The notes below the pieces were generated by a model that saw only the letters and a program-made list of their open reading frames with translations, did no database searches and was not told where the DNA came from. From the NCBI RefSeq assembly GCF_003952725.1, contig NZ_CP032509.1, positions 1,574,001-1,638,000 on the forward strand: a stretch of DNA of 64,000 nucleotides. The letters run 5' to 3'. This document shows, piece by piece, positions 1-11,032 of the stretch. Made by a program: the position numbers and the translations under genes. The first letter of the stretch is position 1. The number at the start of each line of letters is the position of its first letter. The DNA comes from Georhizobium profundi (GTDB lineage Bacteria; Pseudomonadota; Alphaproteobacteria; Rhizobiales; Rhizobiaceae).

Positions 1-45
1 ATCAATCTCTATGCCGACTCCCGGCGCGTCGAGACGAGGGGCTGA
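1..45 (+). CDS. glpT: Glycerol ABC transporter ATP-binding protein, C-terminal end only
   Basis: Frame 1 is open from the window edge and gives 14 codons, ending INLYADSRRVETRG and TGA at 43-45. Only 2 bp separate it from the next start, as in an operon. The INLY...SWRV-like ending and the following permease genes fit the second ATPase (GlpT) of the rhizobial glycerol importer GlpSTPQV. The bulk of the gene is outside the window, so identity rests on context and this short tail. Confidence 0.55.
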   Translation: MNLYADSRRVETRG

Positions 46-47
46 TC

Positions 48-917
<870 letters not shown>

Positions 918-918
918 G

Positions 919-1848
919 ATGGCCGAACGGGAGGCAAGTGCCATGGCAACCACCACGACGACCATGCTGAGGGAAACGGCGTCTTCGCACCACGAGGCGC
1001 TCGGCCAAAGCGAGGCAGTGGCGCGCAAGATGCGCCGAAGGGGGCGGGAATCGCGCTTCTGGTGGCTCGTTCCGACGCTCTACATCGTGTTCCTGATGTT
1101 GCCGATCTACTGGCTCGTCAACATGAGCTTCAAGACGAACACCGAGATCCTTGGTTCGTTCTCGCTGTGGCCACAGAACCCGACGCTGCGCAACTACATG
1201 GTGATCTTCACCGATCCGGCCTGGTACTCGGGCTATATCAACTCGATCATCTACGTGACGCTGAACACGATCATCTCGGTGGGTGTGGCTCTTCCTGCGG
1301 CCTATGCGTTCTCGCGCTACAAGTTTCTCGGCGACAAGCATCTGTTCTTCTGGCTTCTCACCAACCGCATGGCGCCGCCGGCCGTCTTCGCGCTGCCGTT
1401 CCTGCAGCTCTATTCGTCCTTCGGCCTCATCGACACGCACATCGCGGTGGCGCTTGCGCACTGCCTGTTCAACGTGCCGCTGGCAGTCTGGATCCTCGAA
1501 GGGTTCATGTCGGGCGTACCGAAGGAGATCGACGAGACGGCCTATATCGACGGCTATTCGTTCCCGCGTTTCTTCGTGAAGATCTTCATGCCGCTGATCG
1601 CATCCGGCATCGGCGTCGCTGCATTCTTCTGCTTCATGTTCTCATGGGTCGAACTGCTGCTTGCCCGCACGCTGACCACGACCGAAGCGAAGCCGATCGC
1701 CGCAACGATGACGCGCACCGTTTCGGCGTCGGGCCTTGACTGGGGCGTGCTGGCAGCGGCGGGCGTGTTGACCATCATTCCCGGTGCGCTCGTCATCTAT
1801 TTCGTGCGCAACTATATCGCCAAGGGCTTTGCCCTCGGCCGCGTCTGA
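919..1848 (+). CDS. glpQ: Glycerol ABC transporter permease GlpQ
   Basis: This is a 309-residue MalG/CarB-type permease, the second transmembrane half of the glycerol importer. Residues 1-45 form a polar cytoplasmic extension rich in Thr, Ala and Arg. Six membrane helices follow, and an EAA loop lies at about 202-225 (ETAYIDGYSF). It begins 1 bp after glpP. An alternative start at Met9 (943) would shorten the N-terminus; GAGGCAAG just upstream of 943 makes that plausible. The pairing with GlpP is standard for this importer family. Confidence 0.85.
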   Translation: MAEREASAMATTTTTMLRETASSHHEALGQSEAVARKMRRRGRESRFWWLVPTLYIVFLMLPIYWLVNMSFKTNTEILGSFSLWPQNPTLRNYMVIFTDPAWYSGYINSIIYVTLNTIISVGVALPAAYAFSRYKFLGDKHLFFWLLTNRMAPPAVFALPFLQLYSSFGLIDTHIAVALAHCLFNVPLAVWILEGFMSGVPKEIDETAYIDGYSFPRFFVKIFMPLIASGIGVAAFFCFMFSWVELLLARTLTTTEAKPIAATMTRTVSASGLDWGVLAAAGVLTIIPGALVIYFVRNYIAKGFALGRV

Positions 1849-1865
1849 AGAAGAGGAGACCGGAT

Positions 1866-2147
1866 ATGGATTTCTCATGGATGGCCTGGACGACGCCGAC
1901 GGCGCTGTTCTTCCTCAGCATTCTGACACTGCTGCTCGGGATGGGCGTGTGGGAATATTTCTCGCCGGGCGGCAATCCTCGGGTCGGCATCCTGCGCTTC
2001 GAGACGACGCGCGGCGACCGGCTGTTTCTGTCGCTGCTCGGCTCGGCATTCATTCATCTCGCATGGCTGGGGCTCGTCGGTCCCAATCTGTGGTGGGCTC
2101 TAGCCCTATCGGTGGTCTACGCGATCGGCGTGTTCCGCTTCGTCTAG
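1866..2147 (+). CDS. DUF2160 small integral membrane protein of the glycerol transporter operon
   Basis: This 93-residue protein is almost wholly hydrophobic, with about three helices and a polar loop holding SPGGNPRVGILRF in the middle. DUF2160 proteins occur nearly exclusively between the permease and binding-protein genes of glycerol-type ABC operons, which is its position here (18 bp after glpQ; GAAGAGGAG ribosome site). No biochemical role is established to my knowledge. An accessory or stabilising subunit of the GlpPQ channel is inference from conserved linkage. Confidence 0.8.
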   Translation: MDFSWMAWTTPTALFFLSILTLLLGMGVWEYFSPGGNPRVGILRFETTRGDRLFLSLLGSAFIHLAWLGLVGPNLWWALALSVVYAIGVFRFV

Positions 2148-2160
2148 GGAGAGGCAACGG

Positions 2161-2177
2161 GCCGCCCTCAAGGCGGC
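2161..2177 (+). other. Intercistronic hairpin before glpV
   Basis: A perfect 6-bp GC stem, GCCGCC-ctcaa-GGCGGC, is followed by only TTT. It lies between the membrane subunits and the binding-protein gene. With no real U-tract it is more likely an mRNA-stabilising or partly terminating element. Binding-protein genes are commonly expressed above their permeases by such processing elements; that role here is inferred. Confidence 0.5.
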
Positions 2178-2220
2178 TTTCGGACGGCAAACTGCAATCG
2201 CACTCAAAGGGAGGAACCTC

Positions 2221-4050
2221 ATGCGAAAGCAACTGTTCTCAACGACCACGGCGCTTGCGCTGCTTTGCGGAATGGGCGTCGCCCATGCCGACATGGAAGC
2301 AGCCCGAGCCTTCCTCGATGCCGAGATCGGCGACATGTCGTCGCTTTCGCGCGAGGAACAGGAAGCCGAAATGCAGTGGTTCATCGATGCGGCGGAACCG
2401 CTTTCCGGCATGGAGATCCGCGTCGTTTCGGAAACCATCACGACGCACGAGTATGAAAGCCAGGTTCTGGCTCCGGCCTTCACCGCGATCACCGGCATTC
2501 GCGTCACGCACGATCTCATCGGCGAAGGCGACGTCGTGGAACGTCTGCAGTCGCAGATGCAGACCGGCGAAAACCTCTACGACGCCTATGTCAACGACTC
2601 CGATCTGATCGGCACCCACTGGCGCTACCAGCAGGTCCGCAACCTGACCGACTGGATGGCAGGCGAGGGTGCCGACTTCACCAACCCGAACCTCGATCTG
2701 GAAGATTTCGTCGGCATCTCGTTCACGACCGGCCCGGACGACAAGGTCTATCAGCTTCCGGTTCAGCAGTTCGCGAACCTCTACTGGTTCCGCTACGACC
2801 TGTTCACCGATCCGGAGATCATGGCTGAGTTTGAAGCCGAGTATGGCTACGAGCTCGGCGTGCCGATCAACTGGGCGGCCTATGAAGACATTGCCGAGTT
2901 CTTCACCGGCAAAGAAATCGACGGCACGTCGATGTACGGTCACATGGACTATGGCCGCCGCGATCCTTCGCTCGGCTGGCGCTTCACCGATGCCTGGCTT
3001 TCGATGGCCGGCAACGGCGACAAAGGCCTGCCGAACGGTCTTCCGGTCGACGAATGGGGTATCCGCGTCAACGAGAACTCGCAGCCGGTCGGCTCGTGCG
3101 TCGCTCGCGGCGGCGACACCAACGGCCCGGCTTCGGTCTATGCCATTCAGAAGTATCTCGATTGGCTGGCAGCCTACGCACCGCCGGAAGCCCAGGGCAT
3201 GAACTTCTCTGAATCCGGCCCGGTTCCGGCTCAGGGCAACATCGCTCAGCAGATCTTCTGGTACACCGCCTTCACCGCAGACATGGTTGGCGAAGGTGCT
3301 TCCGCAGTCCTCAACGAAGACGGCACGCCGAAGTGGCGCATGGCGCCCAGCCCGCATGGCGTCTACTGGCAGGAAGGCATGAAGCTCGGCTATCAGGATG
3401 CCGGCGCTTACACGCTGATGGAATCGACCCCGGTCGATCGTGCCCAGGCGGCCTGGCTCTATGGCCAGTTCATTGCGTCGAAGACCGTGGATGTGAAGAA
3501 GAGCCATGTCGGCCTGACCTTCATCCGCGAATCCACCATCCAGCATGAGAGCTTCACGGAGCGTGCGCCTGAACTCGGCGGCCTCGTCGAGTTCTACCGT
3601 TCGCCGGCCCGCGTTCAGTGGTCGCCGACGGGCACCAACGTGCCGGACTATCCGCGTCTCGCACAGCTGTGGTGGCAGGCGATCGGCGATGCGTCTTCCG
3701 GTGAGAAGACCGCGCAGGAGGCCATGGACCAGCTCTGTGCCGAGCAGGAAGCTGTGATGGAGCGCATTCAGCGTTCGGGCATCCAGGGCGACCTGGGTCC
3801 GGTTCTGAACGAGGAAGAGAGCCTCGAGTACTGGAACGAGCAGGCGCAGGCCAACGGCACGATCGCGCCGCAGCTCAAGAAGGAAAACGAGGACGAAGAG
3901 CCCCAGACGATCACCTATGACGAGCTGATCCAGAGCTGGCAGGCCGCTGATGCATCGGCACCGGCCGATGCTGGAGCCATGGAAGAGGAAGCAGCACCGG
4001 CAGAAGCCGATGCTCCTGCCGAAAGCGAAGCTGAAGGCCAGCAGAACTGA
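2221..4050 (+). CDS. glpV: Glycerol ABC transporter periplasmic solute-binding protein GlpV
   Basis: This 609-residue extracellular solute-binding protein delivers substrate to GlpPQ. Residues 1-23 form a Sec signal peptide (hydrophobic ALALLCGMG core, cleavage after AHA). The mature protein opens with an unusual helical DMEAARAFLDAEIG segment, typical of this large subfamily (about 570-600 residues against about 400 for ordinary sugar-binding proteins). From about residue 575 the tail is a low-complexity stretch of Ala, Glu and Pro, probably disordered. A strong AAAGGGAGG ribosome site precedes the start. A hairpin on each side suggests separate mRNA processing for high expression. Confidence 0.85.
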   Translation: MRKQLFSTTTALALLCGMGVAHADMEAARAFLDAEIGDMSSLSREEQEAEMQWFIDAAEPLSGMEIRVVSETITTHEYESQVLAPAFTAITGIRVTHDLIGEGDVVERLQSQMQTGENLYDAYVNDSDLIGTHWRYQQVRNLTDWMAGEGADFTNPNLDLEDFVGISFTTGPDDKVYQLPVQQFANLYWFRYDLFTDPEIMAEFEAEYGYELGVPINWAAYEDIAEFFTGKEIDGTSMYGHMDYGRRDPSLGWRFTDAWLSMAGNGDKGLPNGLPVDEWGIRVNENSQPVGSCVARGGDTNGPASVYAIQKYLDWLAAYAPPEAQGMNFSESGPVPAQGNIAQQIFWYTAFTADMVGEGASAVLNEDGTPKWRMAPSPHGVYWQEGMKLGYQDAGAYTLMESTPVDRAQAAWLYGQFIASKTVDVKKSHVGLTFIRESTIQHESFTERAPELGGLVEFYRSPARVQWSPTGTNVPDYPRLAQLWWQAIGDASSGEKTAQEAMDQLCAEQEAVMERIQRSGIQGDLGPVLNEEESLEYWNEQAQANGTIAPQLKKENEDEEPQTITYDELIQSWQAADASAPADAGAMEEEAAPAEADAPAESEAEGQQN

Positions 4051-4072
4051 TCGTTCTTCAACGAGCAAGGGG

Positions 4073-4091
4073 GCCGGGGTTCATCCCCGGC
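4073..4091 (+). other. Hairpin between glpV and glpK
   Basis: A 7-bp perfect stem, GCCGGGG-ttcat-CCCCGGC, is followed by TTCCGTTTA, an imperfect T-rich run. It could act as a leaky terminator that lowers glpK relative to glpV, or as a 3' stabilising hairpin for glpV mRNA. The structure is visible; the function is inferred. Confidence 0.5.
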
Positions 4092-4115
4092 TTCCGTTTA
4101 TGCGCATAGGCACGA

Positions 4116-5624
4116 ATGGACGAATTCATGACAGCGAAGCACATCCTCGCGATCGATCAGGGCACGACATCGAGCCGTGCGATCCTCTTTGACGAGGCGC
4201 GTCGCATCGTTGCCGTGGGCCAAAAGGAATTTCCGCAGCATTTCCCACACTCCGGCTGGGTCGAGCACGACCCGGAAGACATCTGGGAGAGCGTGATCTG
4301 GTCCGTTCGATCGGCGCTGGAGAAGGCAGGCCTCGAAGCCGGCGACGTCGCAGCCATCGGCATCACCAATCAACGCGAGACGGTTGTCGTCTGGGACCGG
4401 GCGACGGGCAAGCCAATTCACAACGCGATCGTCTGGCAGGACCGACGCACCGCTGCGCTTTGCGCCGAGCTGCGCGATGCCGGGCATGAGCCGATGGTCA
4501 CGGAACGGACGGGGCTGCTGCTCGACCCGTATTTTTCCGGCACGAAGCTGGCCTGGATCCTCGATCATGTTCCCGATGCGCGCGCCCGCGCCGACAAGGG
4601 CGAATTGTGCTTCGGCACCATCGACACGTTTCTCATCTGGCGCCTGACGGGTGGCCAGTCCTTCGTGACCGACGCGACCAACGCCTCGCGCACGCTTCTC
4701 AGCAATATCGATACGGTGAGTTGGGACGAGGAGCTTCTGTCTCTTCTGAACATCCCAGCCCAGGCGCTTGCGGAGATCCGTGATTGCTCGGGCGAGTTCG
4801 GCGTCACGGACAAGAGCGTCCTCGGTGCTGCGATCCCCATCCTCGGTGTGGCCGGCGATCAGCAGGCGGCCACGATCGGCCAGGCCTGCTTTAAGCCGGG
4901 CATGTTCAAATCGACTTACGGAACGGGGTGTTTCGCGCTGCTGAACACCGGCGCGGATCGCGTTGCATCGAACAACCGCCTGTTGACGACGATCGCCTAT
5001 CGCCTTGACGGTGAGACGACCTACGCGCTTGAGGGCTCGATCTTCGTTGCCGGGGCGGCTGTCCAATGGCTGCGCGATGGCCTGAAGATATTGAAGGACG
5101 CCTCGGAGAGCGGGGCGCTCGCGGACAAATCGGATCAGGAACAGGCGGTCTATCTCGTGCCGGCCTTTACCGGACTTGGTGCGCCGCATTGGGACGCAAA
5201 TGCCCGCGGCGCGATCTTCGGCCTGACCCGCAGCACGGGCCCGGCAGAGCTGGCGCGCGCTGCGCTGGAGTCGGTCTGTTTCCAGACCCGCGATCTTCTC
5301 AACGCCATGCACCGCGACTGGTCCGGCGCCAATGGGGATACGGTGCTGCGCGTCGATGGTGGCATGGTGGCGTCCGATTGGACGATGCAATGCCTTGCCG
5401 ACATTCTGGATGCACCAGTCGATCGGCCGCGGATCCTGGAAACGACGGCGCTTGGCGCGGCGTGGCTTGCCGGCTCCCAGGCCGGGATCTGGCCGGATCG
5501 GACGGGCTTTGCGGAAGATTGGGAGCGCGATCGCCGCTTCGAGCCGAAAATGAGCGCCGAGACCCGCCAGGAGAAAATCGCCGGCTGGGACGATGCTGTT
5601 TCAAGAACGCTCTCCAAGCCCTAG
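4116..5624 (+). CDS. glpK: Glycerol kinase
   Basis: This FGGY-family kinase of about 500 residues phosphorylates incoming glycerol to sn-glycerol 3-phosphate with ATP, trapping it in the cytoplasm. Visible motifs are the N-terminal phosphate-binding [13 protein letters not shown], the INQRET-type segment ([13 protein letters not shown]), [19 protein letters not shown] and [12 protein letters not shown]. The catalytic Asp is in [16 protein letters not shown] context. Two starts are possible: ATG at 4116 (AGG 5 bp upstream) and ATG at 4128 ([12 protein letters not shown]), which matches the usual family N-terminus better. It lies 65 bp after glpV and completes the uptake pathway. Confidence 0.95.
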   Translation: MDEFMTAKHILAIDQGTTSSRAILFDEARRIVAVGQKEFPQHFPHSGWVEHDPEDIWESVIWSVRSALEKAGLEAGDVAAIGITNQRETVVVWDRATGKPIHNAIVWQDRRTAALCAELRDAGHEPMVTERTGLLLDPYFSGTKLAWILDHVPDARARADKGELCFGTIDTFLIWRLTGGQSFVTDATNASRTLLSNIDTVSWDEELLSLLNIPAQALAEIRDCSGEFGVTDKSVLGAAIPILGVAGDQQAATIGQACFKPGMFKSTYGTGCFALLNTGADRVASNNRLLTTIAYRLDGETTYALEGSIFVAGAAVQWLRDGLKILKDASESGALADKSDQEQAVYLVPAFTGLGAPHWDANARGAIFGLTRSTGPAELARAALESVCFQTRDLLNAMHRDWSGANGDTVLRVDGGMVASDWTMQCLADILDAPVDRPRILETTALGAAWLAGSQAGIWPDRTGFAEDWERDRRFEPKMSAETRQEKIAGWDDAVSRTLSKP

Positions 5625-5637
5625 CGCGGGCCTTTTT
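5618..5637 (+). terminator. Weak intrinsic terminator at the end of glpK
   Basis: GCCC (5618-5621) can pair with GGGC (5628-5631) around a 6-base loop that contains the glpK stop codon. It is followed by CTTTTTC. The stem is only 4-5 bp, so termination is probably partial, but the U-run is in the right place. Confidence 0.4.
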
Positions 5638-5715
5638 CAAAAGATTGTTTTTCGACTTTCTTAACGTTCACGGCATCTCGCTGTGAACAACAAAGGAAAC
5701 TTGCTTCGCTTTGCT

Positions 5716-5744
5716 TTGCCGCATGGCTCACACTGCAATATACA
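5716..5744 (+). promoter_or_regulatory. Sigma-70-type promoter for the small gene at 5779
   Basis: TTGCCG (5716-5721) and TATACA (5739-5744) are separated by exactly 17 bp, a good match to the housekeeping consensus in a GC-rich genome. The predicted start near 5751 leaves a roughly 28-nt leader carrying the GGGGAGG ribosome site of the next gene. Confidence 0.5.
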
Positions 5745-5778
5745 ACCGGTGGATGGTGTTGCTGGGGAGGTTGCAGTT

Positions 5779-6030
5779 GTGGACCGGGCGGGTATTGAAG
5801 GAAGTATAGGGATCGGTTCGGCAGACGCGATCGAGCCGGAATACAGGCTGGCATTGCTGCGGGAGTGGCACTGTGCGCTGACAAGCATCGTCGCTGCGGA
5901 CCCGGAAACCCCCGAGACACGCCGGACCATCGACACGATCGAAGGCGAAATCGCCAAGCTCGAAATTATCTGCAAAAAAAATCGATCGAGCGCGGAACCG
6001 AAAATCGGGTCGAATGTTATTGGGTCGTAG
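5779..6030 (+). CDS. Small hypothetical protein, 83 aa
   Basis: I do not recognise this protein. GTG at 5779 is preceded by GGGGAGG (5764-5770) with 8-bp spacing and by a 17-bp-spaced promoter. The frame is also open upstream to a GTG at 5683 that lacks any ribosome site, so the short version is preferred. Residues 20-60 (EPEYRLALLREWH... to EGEIAKLEIICKK) read as two amphipathic helices, and the C-terminus is polar and basic. It is soluble, with no signal peptide or membrane segment. It ends about 95 bp before a strong terminator. It may be a helical regulatory or binding peptide, but no function is claimed. Confidence 0.5.
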   Translation: MDRAGIEGSIGIGSADAIEPEYRLALLREWHCALTSIVAADPETPETRRTIDTIEGEIAKLEIICKKNRSSAEPKIGSNVIGS

Positions 6031-6124
6031 CGTTCACAACGACGGGTTCTTTTCCCACCCCCCGAAACGCCCTGTCCGACGCTTACATTGCCTTGATGCC
6101 CGCCCCGAACCTCAAGGCAACCAT

Positions 6125-6157
6125 AAAAACCGGCTCTCCCCCCAGAGCCGGTTTTTT
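6125..6157. terminator. Bidirectional intrinsic terminator
   Basis: A 13-bp inverted repeat joins AAAAACCGGCTCT (6125-6137) and AGAGCCGGTTTTT (6144-6156) around a C-only loop. It is T-rich on both strands, so it can end transcripts from the plus-strand small gene and from the minus-strand gene whose stop is at 6180. Confidence 0.88.
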
Positions 6158-6179
6158 ATTGTCCTGAAATCGGGATGCC

Positions 6180-8282
6180 TCAGGCGACCTTCTGCCGGAG
6201 AGGCTTGGCGGGAATGATCGCTTCCGGCAGGTCGATGACCAACTGCTCCGCCTTGGGAGCGTTCTCCGCCAGCATGACGTCGAGCGCCTTCTTGGCGAGG
6301 GGGCGTCCGAAATAGAAGCCCTGGACCTCGTGGCAGCCTTCGGCGTTGAGGAAGGCGAGGTGTTCCTCTGATTCGACGCCCTCGGCAAGCACCGGAATGT
6401 CGAGGCTCGATCCGAGAATGATCGTCGCGCGCACGATGGCTGCGGCCTGTCGATCCGTATTGACGCCATCGACGAAGGACCGATCGATCTTAATCTTGTC
6501 GAACGGGAAGTTCTTAAGCGTCGCGAGGGACGAGTAGCCTGTGCCGTAGTCATCCATGGCGATCCGCACGCCAAGGCTCTTCAGCTGTCGGATGACGTGA
6601 AGCGCGCGGGTCTGATCCTCGATGATGCCCGTTTCCGTGATCTCGAGCTCCAGTCGCGAAGCGCCGAGACCGGAGTTCAAAAGTGCCTCGTGGACAATTG
6701 TCGGCAGGTTGGTCTGAGCTAACTGCAACGGCGCGACATTGACGGCAATGCGGTAGGGCTGAGCCCAGGTCGATGCCTCACGGCAGGCCTCGCGCAGCAC
6801 CCATTCGCCAATTTCGCAGATCAGGCCCGATTCCTCGGCAATCGGGATGAACTCGCCTGGTGACACCATGCCACGTTCCGGGTGGTTCCACCGCAGCAGG
6901 GCCTCAAACCCGACAAGCTGGCGCGTCGCGGCATCGTTCTGTGGCTGATAGTAGAGCTCAAGCTCTCCCTTCGCCACAGCCTGTCGAAGACTGACGGCAA
7001 GCGCGCGCCGCGAGCGCTGGCCCTCGTCCATGGACTTGTCGTAGAAGCACACGGATGGCCCATCGATCGACTTGGCGCGATACATGGCCAGATCGGCCTT
7101 GGTCAGCAATTCTTCCGGCTTCTGGCCATCGATCGGGAAGATGCTGATGCCGATGCTCGCCCCGATCGAGAGCAGGTGCTCGTCATAGGGGAAGGGCTCG
7201 CAGACCGCAGCGACGATCGCATCGGCGAACTGGCTCGCTTCGGCCTTTGTGTAGATGCCCGACTTGACCGCCACGAATTCATCGCCGCCTACTCGGGCCA
7301 GGAACTCACCGGGCTTCATCATGCGCTGGATGCGGGCTGCCAGTTCTCGCAGGAGCACGTCACCAGCGGCATGGCCGTGCACATCGTTGACGAGCTTGAA
7401 ACGGTCGAGGTCGAAGGCGAAGAAGGCGGTGCGCGCCGCGTCAACAGCCCTGTCGTCTGTCAGACTTTCGAGCTTGGAGTTGAGGTAGGCGCGGTTCGGC
7501 AGGCTCGTCAGCGGGTCATGGAGAGCAAGGTGGCGATAACGATCGACAGCTTCGTTCTGCGTTTGCACGTCGATGAAGTGAATGGCGGCGCCCGTCGCGA
7601 GCACCAGCACCATGATAGAGACGACGCCAAACGCCAGGATCGATTGAGGGATCAGCATTTCTGGGCGGAACGCGCCGGCATCGGGGATGACCGTCATCGC
7701 GCCCATGGCGGTGAAGTGGGTGCCGCAAATTGCCAGGATCAATGCTGCGACACTGCCATAGCGGCAGAAGCGCGTGACCGGACGCACGGCGCGGTTCATG
7801 GAAAGCGCGCCGAATAGGGCACCGATCACCAGCGAGGCGATGACGAGGTTGTCGTCCCAGGCAATGGATCCCTGAAGTTGATAAGCCTTGACGCCGGAAT
7901 AGTGCATGGCGCCAACGCCGAGGCCCAGGATCGCTCCACCCGCTTCCGCGAGGTATGTCTCGCGTCCGAGCGCCGTGATGAAAAAGCCACCGAAGGTCGC
8001 TGCGACGCCGATCAGCAGCGAGAGAAAGGTCGACTGCGGCTCGTAGCCGTGTGGCACGCCGGGGTCGAAGCCCATCATCGCGGTAAAATGGGTCGTCCAG
8101 ATCGTCGCTCCGGCCAGGAAGCTCGCCAGAAACAGCCAGGCATAGCGCCTGCCACCCTCCGAGCGACGAACACGCGAAAACAGCCGGATGGCAATCATGC
8201 ATCCTGCGAGGCAGATGAGAGCTGCCAAAAGCACGAAGCGAAGATCGTGATCGATAACCAGGCAGGAGAGAACTTTGACCAT
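6180..8282 (-). CDS. Membrane MHYT-GGDEF-EAL cyclic-di-GMP protein
   Basis: This 700-residue protein has three parts. Residues 1-235 form an integral-membrane MHYT sensor, with the repeated His/Met motifs THFTAMM (64-70), AMHYSG (125-130) and THFTAM (188-193). A GGDEF diguanylate cyclase domain covers about 250-415, with an intact GGDEF at 332-336. An EAL phosphodiesterase domain covers about 430-680, with EAL at 460-462, NVAP, EITE, DDYGTGYSS, KIDRSF, AEGVE and QGFYFG, so all usual metal and catalytic residues are present. The inhibitory RxxD site five residues before GGDEF reads KPGE and is absent. MHYT domains are proposed to sense CO, O2 or NO through copper; that ligand is inference. The net activity cannot be told from sequence. 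Confidence 0.9.
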   Translation of the reverse strand: MVKVLSCLVIDHDLRFVLLAALICLAGCMIAIRLFSRVRRSEGGRRYAWLFLASFLAGATIWTTHFTAMMGFDPGVPHGYEPQSTFLSLLIGVAATFGGFFITALGRETYLAEAGGAILGLGVGAMHYSGVKAYQLQGSIAWDDNLVIASLVIGALFGALSMNRAVRPVTRFCRYGSVAALILAICGTHFTAMGAMTVIPDAGAFRPEMLIPQSILAFGVVSIMVLVLATGAAIHFIDVQTQNEAVDRYRHLALHDPLTSLPNRAYLNSKLESLTDDRAVDAARTAFFAFDLDRFKLVNDVHGHAAGDVLLRELAARIQRMMKPGEFLARVGGDEFVAVKSGIYTKAEASQFADAIVAAVCEPFPYDEHLLSIGASIGISIFPIDGQKPEELLTKADLAMYRAKSIDGPSVCFYDKSMDEGQRSRRALAVSLRQAVAKGELELYYQPQNDAATRQLVGFEALLRWNHPERGMVSPGEFIPIAEESGLICEIGEWVLREACREASTWAQPYRIAVNVAPLQLAQTNLPTIVHEALLNSGLGASRLELEITETGIIEDQTRALHVIRQLKSLGVRIAMDDYGTGYSSLATLKNFPFDKIKIDRSFVDGVNTDRQAAAIVRATIILGSSLDIPVLAEGVESEEHLAFLNAEGCHEVQGFYFGRPLAKKALDVMLAENAPKAEQLVIDLPEAIIPAKPLRQKVA

Positions 8283-8415
8283 GCGACGGTGCCTCTTAGG
8301 TAGACACTCCGCATAGCCCCTAAATTCACACCAAATTACAAATAGCGCTTATGTTCTCGCAGCATGTGAGATGAGATGCGGTGAAACAGTAAGATGTGAT
8401 TAATTGATCGTTGCG

Positions 8416-9123
8416 CTACCAAGTAATTGGAAGCCCTTTGTGATCGAAAAAGCCTGCATTGTCTTCATTTTGGAGACGATCGATGACCATCAGAAGATTT
8501 TCGGCCGCCTCATGGGGCTGCTGGATCGACAGGCCCTGCTTGGAGAACGGTGCAGACAGGTCGGTTGCCACCGTGCCGGGATGCAATGCGCAGCATATGG
8601 CATGAGGCCGGGTGCGCCTCAGCTCGATCGCCGCGGTCCGCGTGAACTGGTTCAGCGCAGCTTTCGATGCGCGATAAGAATACCAACCGCCGAGCGCATT
8701 GTCGCCGATGCTGCCGACCCGGGCGGACAGCGTCGCGAAGACGGCTTTTCCCTCTCGCGGCAGCAGCGGCAGATAATGCTTCATGATGAGGGCCGGGCCG
8801 ATGGCATTGAGCGCGAATGCCTTTGCCATGTGCGGGGGCTCAAGCTCGCGCAAAGCCTTTTCCGGCCTGTGCTTGTCATCGTGGAGAAAGCCTGTGGCAT
8901 CGATGACGAGGCGGATTGCCCCATCACCCTGGGCGACGGCCTTTGCCGACCCAGCGATGCTCTCCTCGTCCTCCAGTACCAATGCCGGATCGGTGCGCCG
9001 TCCGATGAGCATGACGTCGGCAAATGCGGAACTTGCTTCGAGTGCGTGAGCGAGCGCCGTGCCGATGCCGCCGGTGCCGATCACGATGGCGCGACCGCCT
9101 GTTTCAAAAGATGTGAGGATCAT
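8416..9123 (-). CDS. Short-chain dehydrogenase/reductase, C-factor-like
   Basis: This 235-residue SDR-fold oxidoreductase has a dinucleotide-binding GTGGIGTA motif at 16-23. Ser133 sits in TLSARVGS, and YRASK at 150-154 supplies the catalytic Tyr and Lys. The NNAG-type motif is replaced by DATG. The start at 9123 puts the Rossmann motif at the usual distance from the N-terminus. An ATG 36 bp upstream is also in frame, but its purine-rich site is only 1 bp away from it. Closest family by pattern is the CsgA/C-factor-like SDRs; the substrate is unknown. It is divergent from pgm. Confidence 0.8.
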   Translation of the reverse strand: MILTSFETGGRAIVIGTGGIGTALAHALEASSAFADVMLIGRRTDPALVLEDEESIAGSAKAVAQGDGAIRLVIDATGFLHDDKHRPEKALRELEPPHMAKAFALNAIGPALIMKHYLPLLPREGKAVFATLSARVGSIGDNALGGWYSYRASKAALNQFTRTAAIELRRTRPHAICCALHPGTVATDLSAPFSKQGLSIQQPHEAAENLLMVIDRLQNEDNAGFFDHKGLPITW

Positions 9124-9132
9124 GAGGCATGA

Positions 9133-10893
<1,761 letters not shown>

Positions 10894-10919
10894 CGGGCAA
10901 AAGACCTGCATGACTGAAT

Positions 10920-10952
10920 GGTGGGGTGGTCCAGACGCTGGACCGGCCCACC
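10920..10952 (+). terminator. Probable terminator hairpin of pgm
   Basis: GGTGGG plus GGTCCAG (10920-10934) pairs with CTGGACC plus CCCACC (10938-10952) around ACG, with a small internal loop. There is no U-tract, so it may work with Rho or only protect the mRNA end. Confidence 0.4.
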
Positions 10953-10977
10953 TCCGGCATGCTAGGAAAAGCCATAC

Positions 10978-10994
10978 TCTGGAATTATTCTAAT
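10978..10994 (-). promoter_or_regulatory. Candidate iron control element (Irr box) upstream of rirA
   Basis: Read on the minus strand, this 17-bp site is ATTAGAA-TAA-TTCCAGA. It matches 11 of the 14 fixed positions of the ICE consensus TTTAGAA-N3-TTCTAAA bound by Irr in Hyphomicrobiales. It lies 39-55 bp before the rirA start, where a repressor would block transcription. Irr control of rirA has been reported in related bacteria. The site is seen; binding is inferred. Confidence 0.45.
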
Positions 10995-11032
10995 GTTCCA
11001 TTGCCGATTCACTTGGACGGATCTGACACCCG

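Noticed and set aside
2239..4068. A 609-codon open frame antisense to glpV
   Set aside because: It mirrors the glpV gene exactly in register, as expected from strong codon bias in high-GC DNA. The protein is rich in Arg, His and Leu without domains, and glpV has clear family motifs and a signal peptide.
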